64,000 nucleotides of DNA from Mycolicibacterium helvum (GCF_010731895.1 NZ_AP022596.1:3038001-3102000); one strand, 5' to 3'; numbered from the stretch's first letter, positions 8,325-17,670 are shown. Program-made: numbers and translations. The notes: a model not told the origin generated them from the sequence alone.

Positions 8325-9215
8325 GGCTCCCGCATCCCGGGCCGCAAGGCTGCTGATCGCCGACCAGTCCAGCTGCTCGCCGCCCTCGGCGAGCAGTCGC
8401 AGGAACCGGTCGCGTAGCAGGCTGGCGATCGGCAACGGCACCCGCAGTTCTTCGGCGGCGGCCAATACCAGCCCAATATCCTTGTGGCCCAGGGGTGCTG
8501 CGAAACCGGCCGGCTCGAACTGTTCACTGGCGATGAGGCTGCCGTAGGTCCGGTAGACGGGCGCGGAGAACAGCGTCGAGGTCAGGATGTCGAGGTACTG
8601 GTGCTTGTCGACCCCACCCCGGTCCACCAGTGCCATCGCTTCACCGAGTGACTCGATCACCGAACCGATGAGGAAGTTGCCGCTGAGCTTGACCAAGTTG
8701 GCCGCCGCCGGCTCCTCGGACACCACGAAGGTTCGCTGGCCGATTGCATCGAATACCGGCGTCACCGAGTTGACGGTGTCGGCCGGGCCGGCGGCGACGA
8801 CGAACAAGGCCGCGGCCGCGGCGGCTTCCGGTCGGCCGAACACCGGCGCCGACACGAATCCCCGCCCGGCGGTGGCGTGCGCCTCGGTCAGGCGTTTCGA
8901 GAGACCGACGCTGATCGTGCTGGACGAGATGTGGACGGTACCGGGTGCGGCCGACGCGATGATGCCGCCGTCGCCGAACGCCACCCCTGCCACGGCGTCG
9001 TCGTTGGCGAGCATCGTCAGCACGACGTCGCCACCACACGCGTCGGCCACGGTATCGGCCGGCCGGGCGCCCGCGGCAACCAGTGCATCCACCTTCGGCC
9101 GGGACCGGTTGTAGACGGTCACCTCGTGGCCGGCCTTGATCAGATTCGCGGCGATACCCGCGCCCATGTTGCCCAATCCGATGACTCCTACGCGCATGAC
9201 GTCAATCGTGCTCAT
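8307..9215 (-). CDS. 3-hydroxyisobutyrate-dehydrogenase-like NAD(P)-binding enzyme
   Basis: 302 residues. N-terminal Rossmann domain with VGVIGLGNMGAGIA, followed by the all-alpha domain of the 6-phosphogluconate/beta-hydroxyacid dehydrogenase family; the conserved substrate-binding Lys is probably in NLVKLSGNFLIGS. Members oxidise beta-hydroxyacids such as 3-hydroxyisobutyrate or tartronate semialdehyde, or act as imine reductases; the substrate cannot be told here. Its 3' end overlaps the SDR by 18 bp in convergent orientation. Not part of the recalled M. tuberculosis order at this site. Confidence 0.83.
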   Translation of the reverse strand: MSTIDVMRVGVIGLGNMGAGIAANLIKAGHEVTVYNRSRPKVDALVAAGARPADTVADACGGDVVLTMLANDDAVAGVAFGDGGIIASAAPGTVHISSSTISVGLSKRLTEAHATAGRGFVSAPVFGRPEAAAAAALFVVAAGPADTVNSVTPVFDAIGQRTFVVSEEPAAANLVKLSGNFLIGSVIESLGEAMALVDRGGVDKHQYLDILTSTLFSAPVYRTYGSLIASEQFEPAGFAAPLGHKDIGLVLAAAEELRVPLPIASLLRDRFLRLLAEGGEQLDWSAISSLAARDAGASDHSA

Positions 9216-9243
9216 GCGAGCGGCTCAGCGCCAGGGCATCGCC

Positions 9244-10815
9244 CTAATTGACACACGGGACCTTGCCGCCGTCGATCGGCGCGCCCTGGTCGGGGGTGGG
9301 CGTGATGGTCATGTCGGACCAGCTACGGCTGCTCGTCGAGGTCGTGACGGCATCCTGGGTCTGAGGCTGATCCTGCGGGACGTCGTAACCCTGGCCGAGG
9401 ACGACCCGCACGTGATCGGCGGCCAGCGCGCTGGTGGCCTGCGGAGCGTTCTCGACGCCGAGCAGGGTGGCCACCGACTGCGCATCGGTCTGTCCGCCGG
9501 GGCCGTAGGTGATCACGGTGTCTATTGGTTCGCCGGACTCGCGGTCACGGACCTCGTCGACCGTGAAGTCGTGCTTGCCCAGCACCCCAGCCGCCTCTGA
9601 GGCCAGCCCTGAGGTGTCGCTGGCGTTGACAATGCTGATCACGGTCTTGGGGCTGGGCGGTGGAAGCGGCTGCGGCACAGCGCTGGTGGTCGCCGTTGGC
9701 GAGTTGCCGCCGATGGCCCTGGCGATCTCGGCGCGGATCTTGGTTGGGTCGACGATGTTGACGTCCTGGCCGTTGATGTTGTCGTAGCGCACTACCGGCA
9801 ATGTCCGGAACTCGACACTGCCGCCGGCCAGCGCCGCCATCCTGCGGAACTGGTCCTCGCCCCAGCCTTGTGAGAGCACGATGTCCTGGCGGGCGACGTC
9901 CATCAACCGCTTGAACTTGTCCAGGTCGGTGAACGAACCCGACTCCTGTAGCTGATGCATGACCGAGAGCAGGAAGGCCTGTTGGCGGTGGGTGCGGTCG
10001 AGGTCCCCGTTTTCCAGGCCGTGCCGTTGCCGCACGAAGGCCAGCGCCTGTTCGGCATTGAGTGTCTGGCGGCCGGCCGGAAAGTTCGCCCCCGAGTAGT
10101 CGTCATGGACGGCATGGTTGAGGCAGACGTCGATACCACCGAGGCTGTCGGCCAGGTGGTAGAAGCTGGCGAGGTTGACTTCGGCGAAGTAGTCGATGGG
10201 CTGGCCGGTCAGATTGCGCACCGCGCGGAGGGTCGCCTTGCGTCCGGCCTCTCGCCCGGCGCGCTCCAGTTCCGCGCGATCGGAGATGCCCCCGTCGACC
10301 AGCTTCTGCTCGGTCTGTGCTTTGGTCAGCCCGTACGCTTCCTTGATCTTGATGTGGCTGTACCCCTTGATGCCGCTCACCGCCACGTAGTCGTCGCGCG
10401 GTATCGAGAACGCGACGACGTGATCGTCGGCGCTGATGTGCACGAGGATCAGGGTGTTGGTGTTGTAGCCGCCCGAGTCGGAGTCCCCGGCGTGCAGCTT
10501 GTCCAGGAGTTCGTCCGGGAGCTCGTTGCCCCCCTGGTCTTTGCGGGAATCGAGCCCGATCAGCAGGATGTTCATCGCGCCGCCGCTGGAACGCGGTTCG
10601 TCCGAGCCCAGTGCCTGCGACACCGTAATTCCGCTCAGCAACCCGTGAGCCTGGGAATAGGCGAAGCCGGTGAGCATGACCACGATCACCGAAACCAGTC
10701 CGATCGCGGATCTGGCGATGATCTTCCACGCCCGCCGGCCGGTGCCGGACCGCCCTCGATGCCGGCCGTGGCGGTTGCCCGCAGCGGCCACTCGCGGGGG
10801 CGGCGAGGGATCCAT
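9244..10815 (-). CDS. cpsA: LytR-CpsA-Psr family cell-wall glycopolymer ligase CpsA
   Basis: 523 residues starting at ATG 10815. A basic cytoplasmic tail is followed by one transmembrane segment (LVSVIVVMLTGFAYS), then an extracytoplasmic LCP domain: MNILLIGLDSR, NTNTLILVHIS, FSIPRDDYV with the catalytic Arg/Asp region, and FVRQRHGL. A C-terminal LytR_C domain follows a Pro-rich linker. LCP enzymes transfer lipid-linked arabinogalactan to peptidoglycan in mycobacteria; Rv3484 (CpsA) is the recalled orthologue. The upstream in-frame extension to 10971 lacks family similarity and was excluded. Confidence 0.92.
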   Translation of the reverse strand: MDPSPPPRVAAAGNRHGRHRGRSGTGRRAWKIIARSAIGLVSVIVVMLTGFAYSQAHGLLSGITVSQALGSDEPRSSGGAMNILLIGLDSRKDQGGNELPDELLDKLHAGDSDSGGYNTNTLILVHISADDHVVAFSIPRDDYVAVSGIKGYSHIKIKEAYGLTKAQTEQKLVDGGISDRAELERAGREAGRKATLRAVRNLTGQPIDYFAEVNLASFYHLADSLGGIDVCLNHAVHDDYSGANFPAGRQTLNAEQALAFVRQRHGLENGDLDRTHRQQAFLLSVMHQLQESGSFTDLDKFKRLMDVARQDIVLSQGWGEDQFRRMAALAGGSVEFRTLPVVRYDNINGQDVNIVDPTKIRAEIARAIGGNSPTATTSAVPQPLPPPSPKTVISIVNASDTSGLASEAAGVLGKHDFTVDEVRDRESGEPIDTVITYGPGGQTDAQSVATLLGVENAPQATSALAADHVRVVLGQGYDVPQDQPQTQDAVTTSTSSRSWSDMTITPTPDQGAPIDGGKVPCVN

Positions 10816-11107
10816 GATCGACAGTATGCGGGCAAATGCTGGTGCGGCCCCAGCGCGGGCTGGGCACCGCAGTGCGAATGGCCTGCATACCCAATGGCCG
10901 AGCTCATGGTGTTCTGCGCAGATCAAAGCGCTGCGACGATCTGGACGGGGTGCGGCGCTGCGGACTGCCACCGACGCCCTCGGCAGCGGTATTTCTCACA
11001 CTCGGCGTCGCTACCGCACGCCTCGGCGGCTGTCGCCGGGGTGGTAACTGATCGCCGCACCGCTATGCTGTGCATGTGCTTAGCATGATGCGTTGCGACG
11101 GCCCGCG

Positions 11108-11983
11108 ATGAAGCCGGCGCCGTTCGACTATCACCGGCCGGACAGCGTCGCTGAGGCGGCGCAGATGCTGACCGAATACGGCGACGACGGCAAACTGCTG
11201 GGCGGGGGACAGAGCCTGGTGCCGATGCTGTCGATGCGCCTGGCGTTCTTCGACAACCTCATCGACATCTCGCGACTGCAGGAGATGAAGGGCATCGAGG
11301 TGCGTGACGACCAGGTGCGCATCGGTGGCGGTACCACCCATGCCGCCGTCGGGGCCGATGAGCGGGTGCGCGTGACCGTGCCGCTGCTCGCCCGGGCCAC
11401 TCCGTTGATCGGGCACTTCCAGATCCGCAGCCGTGGCACTATCGGTGGCTCGATCGCCCACGCCGACCCGGCCGCTGAGTATCCGGCCGTCGCGCTGGCG
11501 CTCGATGCCACGATGGAGACGGTGTCGGCATCGGGCGGCCGCGAGATCGCGGCAGGCGAGTTCTTCGCGGGCGTGTGGGAGACGGCGATGGAGCCCGACG
11601 AGATCCTGGTCGGCGTGCGATTCCCGATCTGGTCCGGCCGGTGTGGCTTCGGAGTGGAGGAATTCGCCCGCCGCCACGGCGATTTCGCGATTGCCGGGGC
11701 CGTGGCGGCTATCGAACTCGATGACGACGACCGCGTGCGGCGCAGCGGCATCGGATTGCTGGGACTGTCGGCCACACCGCGGCGCGCCTCGGCCGCCGAG
11801 GCGGCGATCGCCGGGCGCCCGATCGGTGACGTCACCGCCGAAGAGATCGGTGAACTTGCGATGAGCGGGCTCGACGACATTCCGGCCGACCTTCAGGGTT
11901 CGGCCGACTATCGGCGACGGGTCGGAGCGGCGATGGCCGCACAGGCGTGGCGGGCAGCGGTCAAGGAGGCATTCGATGCATGA
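11108..11983 (+). CDS. Molybdenum hydroxylase, FAD-binding medium subunit (CoxM-like)
   Basis: 291 residues. Begins MKPAPFDYHRPDSV and carries the FAD motifs GGGQSLVPMLSMRL (about residues 33-46) and TIGGSIAHADPAAEYP, typical of the CoxM/CutM subunit of xanthine-dehydrogenase-family enzymes. It passes electrons between the 2Fe-2S subunit and an acceptor via FAD. It overlaps the small-subunit gene by 8 bp, so the two are coupled. The large subunit is encoded on the other strand at 12449-14776. The exact reaction is not clear. Confidence 0.88.
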   Translation: MKPAPFDYHRPDSVAEAAQMLTEYGDDGKLLGGGQSLVPMLSMRLAFFDNLIDISRLQEMKGIEVRDDQVRIGGGTTHAAVGADERVRVTVPLLARATPLIGHFQIRSRGTIGGSIAHADPAAEYPAVALALDATMETVSASGGREIAAGEFFAGVWETAMEPDEILVGVRFPIWSGRCGFGVEEFARRHGDFAIAGAVAAIELDDDDRVRRSGIGLLGLSATPRRASAAEAAIAGRPIGDVTAEEIGELAMSGLDDIPADLQGSADYRRRVGAAMAAQAWRAAVKEAFDA

Positions 11984-12452
11984 GCGTCCGATCCATTTGT
12001 CGGTCAACGGAATTCCCGTTGAATCGATTGTCGATCCACGGCTGACCCTGGCCGACTTCCTGCGCGAGCGGTGCGGTCTGACCGGCACGCATCTGGGCTG
12101 CGAACACGGCTCCTGCGGTGCCTGCACGGTATTGCTCGACGGGGCGGCGGTGCGGTCCTGCCTGGTGTTCGCGGTGCAGGCCGAGGGTGCGGAGGTCTCG
12201 ACCGTCGAGGGCGTCGCGTCGGCTGACGGCGAGCTCTCACCGGTACAGGCCGCTCTACGCGACTGCCACGGACTTCAATGTGGTTTCTGCACTCCGGGTT
12301 TCGTCATGTCGATCACGGCGCTGCTGCGGGACAACCCGCATCCGACCGACGAGGAGATCCGCGAGGGCCTGTCCGGGAACTTCTGCCGTTGTACCGGTTA
12401 CCAGGGCATCGTCAACGCGGTTCATCAGGCCGCTGAAATAGGTCAGGCTTAG
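11976..12452 (+). CDS. Molybdenum hydroxylase, 2Fe-2S small subunit (CoxS-like)
   Basis: 158 residues with two iron-sulfur domains: a plant-type N-terminal cluster (GCEHGSCGACTVLLDG and a following Cys in RSCLVF) and a helical C-terminal cluster (QCGFCTPGFV ... NFCRCTGYQ). This is the complete eight-Cys set of CoxS/XdhC-type subunits. The gene overlaps the medium subunit upstream by 8 bp and the large-subunit gene by 4 bp tail to tail. Confidence 0.92.
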   Translation: MHERPIHLSVNGIPVESIVDPRLTLADFLRERCGLTGTHLGCEHGSCGACTVLLDGAAVRSCLVFAVQAEGAEVSTVEGVASADGELSPVQAALRDCHGLQCGFCTPGFVMSITALLRDNPHPTDEEIREGLSGNFCRCTGYQGIVNAVHQAAEIGQA

Positions 12453-14776
12453 TTTCCCGCGGCCGCCTCGATCAGTGCCACGATCTGCGACGGGGTTGCC
12501 GGTAGCTTGGTGACGGTCACCCCGAGCGGGGCCAGGGCGTCGTTGATCGCATTGATCACCGCAGGGGTGGAGCCGATGGCCCCGCCCTCACCACAGCCCT
12601 TGTAGCCGCCCACTCCCGGGCCGGGGACCTCCACATGTCCGTACTCGATCGGCGGCACCTCGGTGGCCGTCGGCAGCAGATAGTCGACGAACGTGGTGGA
12701 CAACGGGTTCCCGTCGTCGTCGTAGACCAGATTCTCCAGCAGGGCGCCGCCGATGCCTTGGACGGTTCCGCCGGCGATCTGGCCCTCCACGATGTTCGGG
12801 TTGATCATCGGGCCGACGTCCTCGCTGACGATGTATCGAATCAGCGTGACCCGGCCGGTGGTGACATCCACCTCGCAGGTGCATGCGTGAGTTGCGTTGG
12901 CCCAGTGGATCATCGTCTGCGAGGTGAAGCGTGCGGTCGCCTCCAGTGTGGCCGCCATTCCCGGGGCCAGCGCCTGGGGCTCGTAGTAGGACCGGTAGGC
13001 CAGATCGGCGAAACTGACGCTCTTGGAAGGCTTGGTGGCGTCTTCGATAACACTCGCCCGCGAGTTGGCCAGCTCGATGTCCGTCTCCTGGACGCCGAGC
13101 AGGTGCGCGGCCATCGCCACCAGTTGCCGGCGCAGGATGGTGCCCGCCTCGTTGACCGCACCGGCGGTCATCGGCCCGCTGCGGCTGCCCTGGGTACCGG
13201 CCCCGTACGGCGTTACCGCGGTGTCGCCCTGGATCGTCGACACGTCATTGATATCGGCGCCGAGTGCGTCTGCGGTGAGCTGCACGACGGTGGTCTCGAT
13301 GCTGTTGCCGCTCGACCCGCCGTTGACGTAGACGTTGATCTTGCCGGTGGGCTCCATGCGGATGGTGCAGCCCTCAGTGGCCAGATGCCCGGTGGCGGCA
13401 CCGGTCGGCTCGATGTAGGCGGAGAATCCCAGGCCGAGGTAGCGACCCTGGGCCAGCGCCTCGGCCTGCTCCTTGCGGAACCCTTCGTGGTCGAGGATCT
13501 TGACCGCCTGCTCGAAGGTCTCCATCGGGGCGACGTGGTCATACGGCATTCCGTTGGGGTTGAAGTAGGGCATCTCGTCGCGGCGCAACAGGTTCCTGCG
13601 GCGCAGTTCGACCGGATCGATGCCCATCTTGCGGGCAGCGATATCGAGAAGTATTTCTCGCGTGAGGGTTTCGTATTGCCACGGCCCGCGGTAGGCGGCC
13701 AGGCCGGCGGTGTTGGTGAACACCGTCTTGTAGTTGAAACTCGACTTGGGCACCCGGTAGGGGCCGGGGAAGAACATCCCGATCGCCGCGGTGGTCAGCA
13801 CCGGATAGGGGGTTGGGTAGGCCCCGATGTCCTGGAGGAAGTCGATCGCGACCGCAGTGATGGCGCCGTCGGCGTCGAACGCCATTCGTGCGCGCCCATC
13901 GACGTGACGGGCCTGCCCGGCCGACATCAGGTTCTCGCGCCGGTCCTCGATCCACTTCAGCGCCACAGGCACCTTGCGGGCGGCCAGCATGATGCACATG
14001 TCCTCCCGCATCGGGACGACCTTCTGACCAAAGCCGCCGCCGGTATCCCGGGTGATGACGCGGACCCCTTGAGCTGGGATGCCGAGCAGACGTGCGGCGA
14101 ACGCACGCAATTCGTGCGGCGTCTGGGTGGAGGCCCACAGCGTCAATTCGTCAGTGGCAGCAACCCACTCGACGATCAGTCCGCGGGTTTCGATCGGTAC
14201 CGGCACGTGGGTCTGCTGATAGATCTGCTCGTCGGCGACATAGGCCGCGGCGGCGAAGGCCTCTTCGTCCGGCGGTGCCCCGGCCAGACCGCCGGCGACA
14301 TTGTCGGGATACGTCTGGTGAACCACCGCTTCGGAGTTCACCGCCCGGGTGAAATCGGCGATCGCGGGCAGCGGGTCGTAGTCGACGTCGACGAGCTCGA
14401 TGGCGTCCTCGGCCACGTAGCGGTTCTCGGCGATGACGATGGCGACCGGGTCGCCGACGAACTTGACCTCATCCTCGGCCAACGGCGGGCGGGGAGTGTC
14501 AGCGACATCCTTTCCAGCCACCGCATGCCAAGCCTCTTTGACTTCCGCGTTGAGGTCTGCGGCGGTGAGTACCGCGTGTACGCCGGGCAAGGCGAGCGCC
14601 GCCGAGACGTCGATGCTGTTGATCCTGGCGTGGGCGAATGGGCTGCGCACAAAACAGGCGTGCAGCATGCCCGGCCGGACGATGTCGTCGACGTAGGTGC
14701 CGTGGCCGGTGAGCAGGCGAGTGTCTTCGACCCGGGGGACGCGCGTTCCCGCGTAACGGGTGACAGGTGCGGCCAT
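12449..14776 (-). CDS. Molybdenum hydroxylase, large (Mo-cofactor) subunit with AYRGPW loop
   Basis: 775 residues of the xanthine-dehydrogenase/CO-dehydrogenase large-subunit family. DTGGGFGQK (residues 244-252) and GCGEGGAIGS with catalytic Glu730 bind and use the molybdopterin cofactor. The active-site loop is AYRGPW (361-366), neither the AYxCSFR of form I CO dehydrogenase nor the AYRGAGR of form II, so CO oxidation is unlikely; an aldehyde, purine or N-heterocycle substrate is more likely. It stands alone on the minus strand, tail to tail with the other two subunits (4-bp overlap), so its level is set by a separate promoter. Confidence 0.88.
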   Translation of the reverse strand: MAAPVTRYAGTRVPRVEDTRLLTGHGTYVDDIVRPGMLHACFVRSPFAHARINSIDVSAALALPGVHAVLTAADLNAEVKEAWHAVAGKDVADTPRPPLAEDEVKFVGDPVAIVIAENRYVAEDAIELVDVDYDPLPAIADFTRAVNSEAVVHQTYPDNVAGGLAGAPPDEEAFAAAAYVADEQIYQQTHVPVPIETRGLIVEWVAATDELTLWASTQTPHELRAFAARLLGIPAQGVRVITRDTGGGFGQKVVPMREDMCIMLAARKVPVALKWIEDRRENLMSAGQARHVDGRARMAFDADGAITAVAIDFLQDIGAYPTPYPVLTTAAIGMFFPGPYRVPKSSFNYKTVFTNTAGLAAYRGPWQYETLTREILLDIAARKMGIDPVELRRRNLLRRDEMPYFNPNGMPYDHVAPMETFEQAVKILDHEGFRKEQAEALAQGRYLGLGFSAYIEPTGAATGHLATEGCTIRMEPTGKINVYVNGGSSGNSIETTVVQLTADALGADINDVSTIQGDTAVTPYGAGTQGSRSGPMTAGAVNEAGTILRRQLVAMAAHLLGVQETDIELANSRASVIEDATKPSKSVSFADLAYRSYYEPQALAPGMAATLEATARFTSQTMIHWANATHACTCEVDVTTGRVTLIRYIVSEDVGPMINPNIVEGQIAGGTVQGIGGALLENLVYDDDGNPLSTTFVDYLLPTATEVPPIEYGHVEVPGPGVGGYKGCGEGGAIGSTPAVINAINDALAPLGVTVTKLPATPSQIVALIEAAAGN

Positions 14777-14989
14777 TGCGTGAGCTCCAATGCGTCGTCG
14801 ACATGCCGGGCTAAGCAGTTGCTCAGCAGAGCGTACCGAAGTGCTGCGGCGCAGTCACCGAGAAGGTTGGTCATACCGAGGCTGGCAATCCGCACAGGCG
14901 GCGCAGCGCGGCCAGTCGGTCGGATGTTCCTGGCGGCCGGGATCAGCCACCTCTGTCGAGCACGCCGTGCATCTTCGTATTGTCGAGAT

Positions 14990-15490
14990 ATGAGCCGTTG
15001 GCCGACACCACACACAGCAGGCCCCGGCCAGGAATCGGTATGGGACTACCCGCGCCCGCCCCGCCTCGAGCCGTTCGCCGGTGCCATCACCGTCGAACTG
15101 GGTGGCCGGGTGATCGCGTCGACGGAGCGCGGCTGGCGGGTCCTTGAAACCAGCCATCCACCGACGTATTACCTGCCGCGCGCGGCCTTCGAGGCGGGTG
15201 TGCTGCGCGACGCGCCGGGTGAATCGATGTGTGAATGGAAAGGCCAGGCGCGCTATTTCGATCTGGTCTCGGGCACGGCTGTGGCCGCCCGAGCGGCGTG
15301 GACGTATCCCCGGCCAACGCCTGCGTTCGCCGAGATCGCCGGAGCGATAGCGGTGATGGCCAGCCTGGTCGGCCGATGCACCGTCGACGGTGAAACGGTC
15401 GTGGGCCAACCGGGCGGGTTCTACGGTGGTTGGATAACCAGCCGGGTGGTGGGGCCTTTCAAGGGGGTGCCCGGCTCGATGGGTTGGTAG
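14990..15490 (+). CDS. DUF427 domain protein
   Basis: 166 residues starting MSRWPTPHTAGPGQESVWDYPRPP. It has the DUF427 features: VELGGRVIASTERGWRVLET, HPPTYYLP, CEWKGQARYFDL, and a FYGGW near the end. The family is small, soluble and common in actinobacteria, with no established reaction. A 213-bp gap separates it from the divergent hydroxylase large subunit. Confidence 0.87.
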   Translation: MSRWPTPHTAGPGQESVWDYPRPPRLEPFAGAITVELGGRVIASTERGWRVLETSHPPTYYLPRAAFEAGVLRDAPGESMCEWKGQARYFDLVSGTAVAARAAWTYPRPTPAFAEIAGAIAVMASLVGRCTVDGETVVGQPGGFYGGWITSRVVGPFKGVPGSMGW

Positions 15491-15529
15491 CACGGGAAGA
15501 ATCCCCGGGTCGCTTCGCTCCCGCCCGCC

Positions 15530-15567
15530 GAAACACGGCCGAAACACGATCGCCGCATCAAGGAAAC
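15530..15567 (+). promoter_or_regulatory. GlnR-like box upstream of the ammonium transporter
   Basis: GAAAC occurs at 15530, 15541 and 15563; the intervening 11-bp slot at 15552 holds GCCGC. Three of four half-sites with exact 11-bp phasing match the GlnR a-b-a-b box layout (AC-n9-AC core), centred about 60 bp before the TTG start of amt. GlnR control of amt genes under nitrogen limitation is known in mycobacteria; binding here is inferred. Confidence 0.62.
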
Positions 15568-15609
15568 ACCGCGCCGACATTCTCGTCGGGACCGTCGAAG
15601 GAGCCGGAC

Positions 15610-16911
15610 TTGGATGCGATCGATCCCGCCGCCACCGCGTGGCTGCTGGCCAGCACAGCGCTCGTCTTGCTGATGACCCCCGGGTTGGCCATTTTCTATG
15701 GCGGCATGGTTCGCACCACCGGTGTGCTCAACATGATCATGATGAGCTTCATCGCGATCCCGCTCGTCACGGTCGCGTGGCTGCTGTTCGGCTACACCCT
15801 GGCGTTCTCCGGTAGCAGCCTGGGTGGCGTGATCGGCGACCTGTCGCACATCGGGATGGCCGGGATCGGCCCGAGCACGGTGCACGGGTCGGTTCCCGAA
15901 CTGCTCTTCTCCACGTTCCAGCTCAGTTTCGCGATCATCACCGCGGCCCTGATCAGCGGCGCGATCGCCGACCGGGCCAAGTTCGCCGCCTGGATGATCT
16001 TCGTGCCCGTCTGGTCGATAGTCGTGTACGCCGTTGTGGCGCACTGGGTTTGGGCGCCGGGAGGCTGGCTGTTCAAGCTCGGTGTGCTCGACTACGCCGG
16101 CGGGCTGGTGGTCGAAATCGTCTCCGGAGCATCGGCATTGGCGCTGGCACTGGTGCTCGGGCCGCGGATCGGTTTCAAAGTCGACGCGATGCGCCCGCAT
16201 AATCTGCCCTTCGTACTGCTGGGCGTCGGGTTGCTGTGGTTCGGCTGGTTCGGCTTCAACGCCGGGTCCGCGCTGGCCGCCAACGGGACGGCCGCGGCCA
16301 TCTTCCTCAACACGCTGGTGGCGGGCTGCCTGGGCATGCTGGGCTGGTTGTCGGTCGAGCAGATCCGCGACGGGCGGCCGACCACGTTCGGTGCTGCTTC
16401 CGGGGTGGTCGCCGGACTGGTCGCGATCACGCCGTCGTGCGGGACGGTGAACACCCTCGGCGCTGCGGTGGTCGGAGTCGCGGCGGGCATCGTGTGCTCG
16501 TTCGCGATCGGGCTCAAGTTCCGGTTCGGCTACGACGACTCCCTCGATGTGGTCGGGGTGCACTTCGTGGGCGGCGTGGTCGGCGTGCTGCTGATCGGCT
16601 TCCTGGCCACCGCGGTGATGACCGGTGGACCGCAGGGGCTGTTCTACGGGGGCGGGTTGGCCCAGCTGGGCAAGCAGGCGCTCGCGATGGTCGTGGTGGC
16701 GGCCTACGCCTTCATCATGTCGTTCGCGCTGGGCAAGCTGATCGACCGGACGATCGGCTTCCGGCTCAGCCCGGAGGACGAAACCGCGGGCGTGGACTTC
16801 ACCCAGCACGCCGAATCCGCATACGCCGAGGGTGTGCACGGGCATCAGCCACTGCGCCGCCCGCTGTTCGGCGAGCAGCGCCCGAGGCCCGACATCGCCG
16901 ACGAGGAGTGA
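15610..16911 (+). CDS. amt: Ammonium transporter, Amt/MEP/Rh family
   Basis: 433 residues with about 11 transmembrane helices. TTG at 15610 is chosen because a GAAGGAG site (15597-15603) precedes it at 6-bp spacing and the protein then begins LDAIDPAATAWLLASTALVLL with the first helix; the longer frame from 15430 has an Arg/Gly-rich non-family N-terminus. Family marks: MTPGLAIFYGGMV, the pore region GGLVVEIVSGASAL, FGWFGFNAGSALAA and GVHFVGGVVGVLL, which holds the twin-His equivalent. Conducts ammonia/ammonium across the inner membrane. A GlnR-like box lies 43 bp upstream. No GlnK or GlnD gene follows. Confidence 0.93.
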   Translation: MDAIDPAATAWLLASTALVLLMTPGLAIFYGGMVRTTGVLNMIMMSFIAIPLVTVAWLLFGYTLAFSGSSLGGVIGDLSHIGMAGIGPSTVHGSVPELLFSTFQLSFAIITAALISGAIADRAKFAAWMIFVPVWSIVVYAVVAHWVWAPGGWLFKLGVLDYAGGLVVEIVSGASALALALVLGPRIGFKVDAMRPHNLPFVLLGVGLLWFGWFGFNAGSALAANGTAAAIFLNTLVAGCLGMLGWLSVEQIRDGRPTTFGAASGVVAGLVAITPSCGTVNTLGAAVVGVAAGIVCSFAIGLKFRFGYDDSLDVVGVHFVGGVVGVLLIGFLATAVMTGGPQGLFYGGGLAQLGKQALAMVVVAAYAFIMSFALGKLIDRTIGFRLSPEDETAGVDFTQHAESAYAEGVHGHQPLRRPLFGEQRPRPDIADEE

Positions 16912-16995
16912 CCAGCTTCTTCAATTGCGCTGCGCGCAATGCTGGCATCGTCGGAGTTGACTGCGTAACTTGGCGCTGCTGAGCGGAGGTGATTG

Positions 16996-17670
16996 GTGTC
17001 GGGTGACTGGACGTCGGTGTCTGCCGAGCTGATTCCACTGGCGTTGGTAGTCGCCCTATCGCCGGTGTCGGTGTTACCCGCGCTGCTCCTAGTGCTCTAT
17101 TCGACGCGGCCCCGCGCGGCCGGCCTGGCATTCGCTGCCGGCTGGGTGGTAGGTCTGGCGGCATTGACGGTGTTGTTCGTCAACGCGCCGAAGCTGACTG
17201 GCGCGTCGGCAGATACGACCTCGTCATCGCAGCTGTGGTTGCGCCTGGTCGGCGGCGCCGTGCTGATTCTGAGTGGCGTGGTGCTGTGGCTGCGGCGCAA
17301 GCGTTCCGCGCGCTCAGCGCGTTGGCTCGATGCGGTCGGCAAGCTGTCACCGACTCGCACCGCACTGATCGGACTGGTGCTCGCCCTGATCAATCCGAAG
17401 ATCATCGTGGCTTGTGCTGCAGCGGGTTTGGCGATTGCCGTCGCACCATTGGACGCCGCCGGCCGGGACGTCGCGGTGATCTACTTCGTGGTGCTGGCGG
17501 GTTCGACGACGGCGTTACCGGTGCTGGCCCACGTCGTGGCGGCCAAGCGATTCGACCACGTGCTGGACCAGTTGCGCTCCTGGATTCAACGCCGCCAGGC
17601 CGAGATCAGCGCAGTCGCACTGCTGGTCATCGGGCTGGTGTTGATTCTGACTGCTCTGGGCGGGCACTGA
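16996..17670 (+). CDS. GAP-family (Sap-type) six-helix membrane protein
   Basis: 224 residues and six predicted helices. N-terminal LIPLALVVALSPVSVLPALLLVLYS and central ALIGLVLALINPKIIVACAAAG are typical of the GAP/Sap family related to LysE transporters; M. tuberculosis Sap proteins help export glycolipids. GTG at 16996 follows GCGGAGGT (16984-16990); TTG one codon earlier is less likely. The cargo is unknown and no lipid-synthesis gene is adjacent. Confidence 0.8.
   Translation: MSGDWTSVSAELIPLALVVALSPVSVLPALLLVLYSTRPRAAGLAFAAGWVVGLAALTVLFVNAPKLTGASADTTSSSQLWLRLVGGAVLILSGVVLWLRRKRSARSARWLDAVGKLSPTRTALIGLVLALINPKIIVACAAAGLAIAVAPLDAAGRDVAVIYFVVLAGSTTALPVLAHVVAAKRFDHVLDQLRSWIQRRQAEISAVALLVIGLVLILTALGGH

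Noticed and set aside
12635..15490. 951-codon plus-strand open frame
   Set aside because: All but its last 167 codons are antisense to the molybdenum hydroxylase large subunit. The translation is low in complexity and without motifs. Only the DUF427 part from 14990 is real.
15430..15609. N-terminal extension of the ammonium transporter
   Set aside because: It overlaps the end of the DUF427 gene and the GlnR-like box. The TTG at 15610 has an ideal ribosome site and begins at the first membrane helix.
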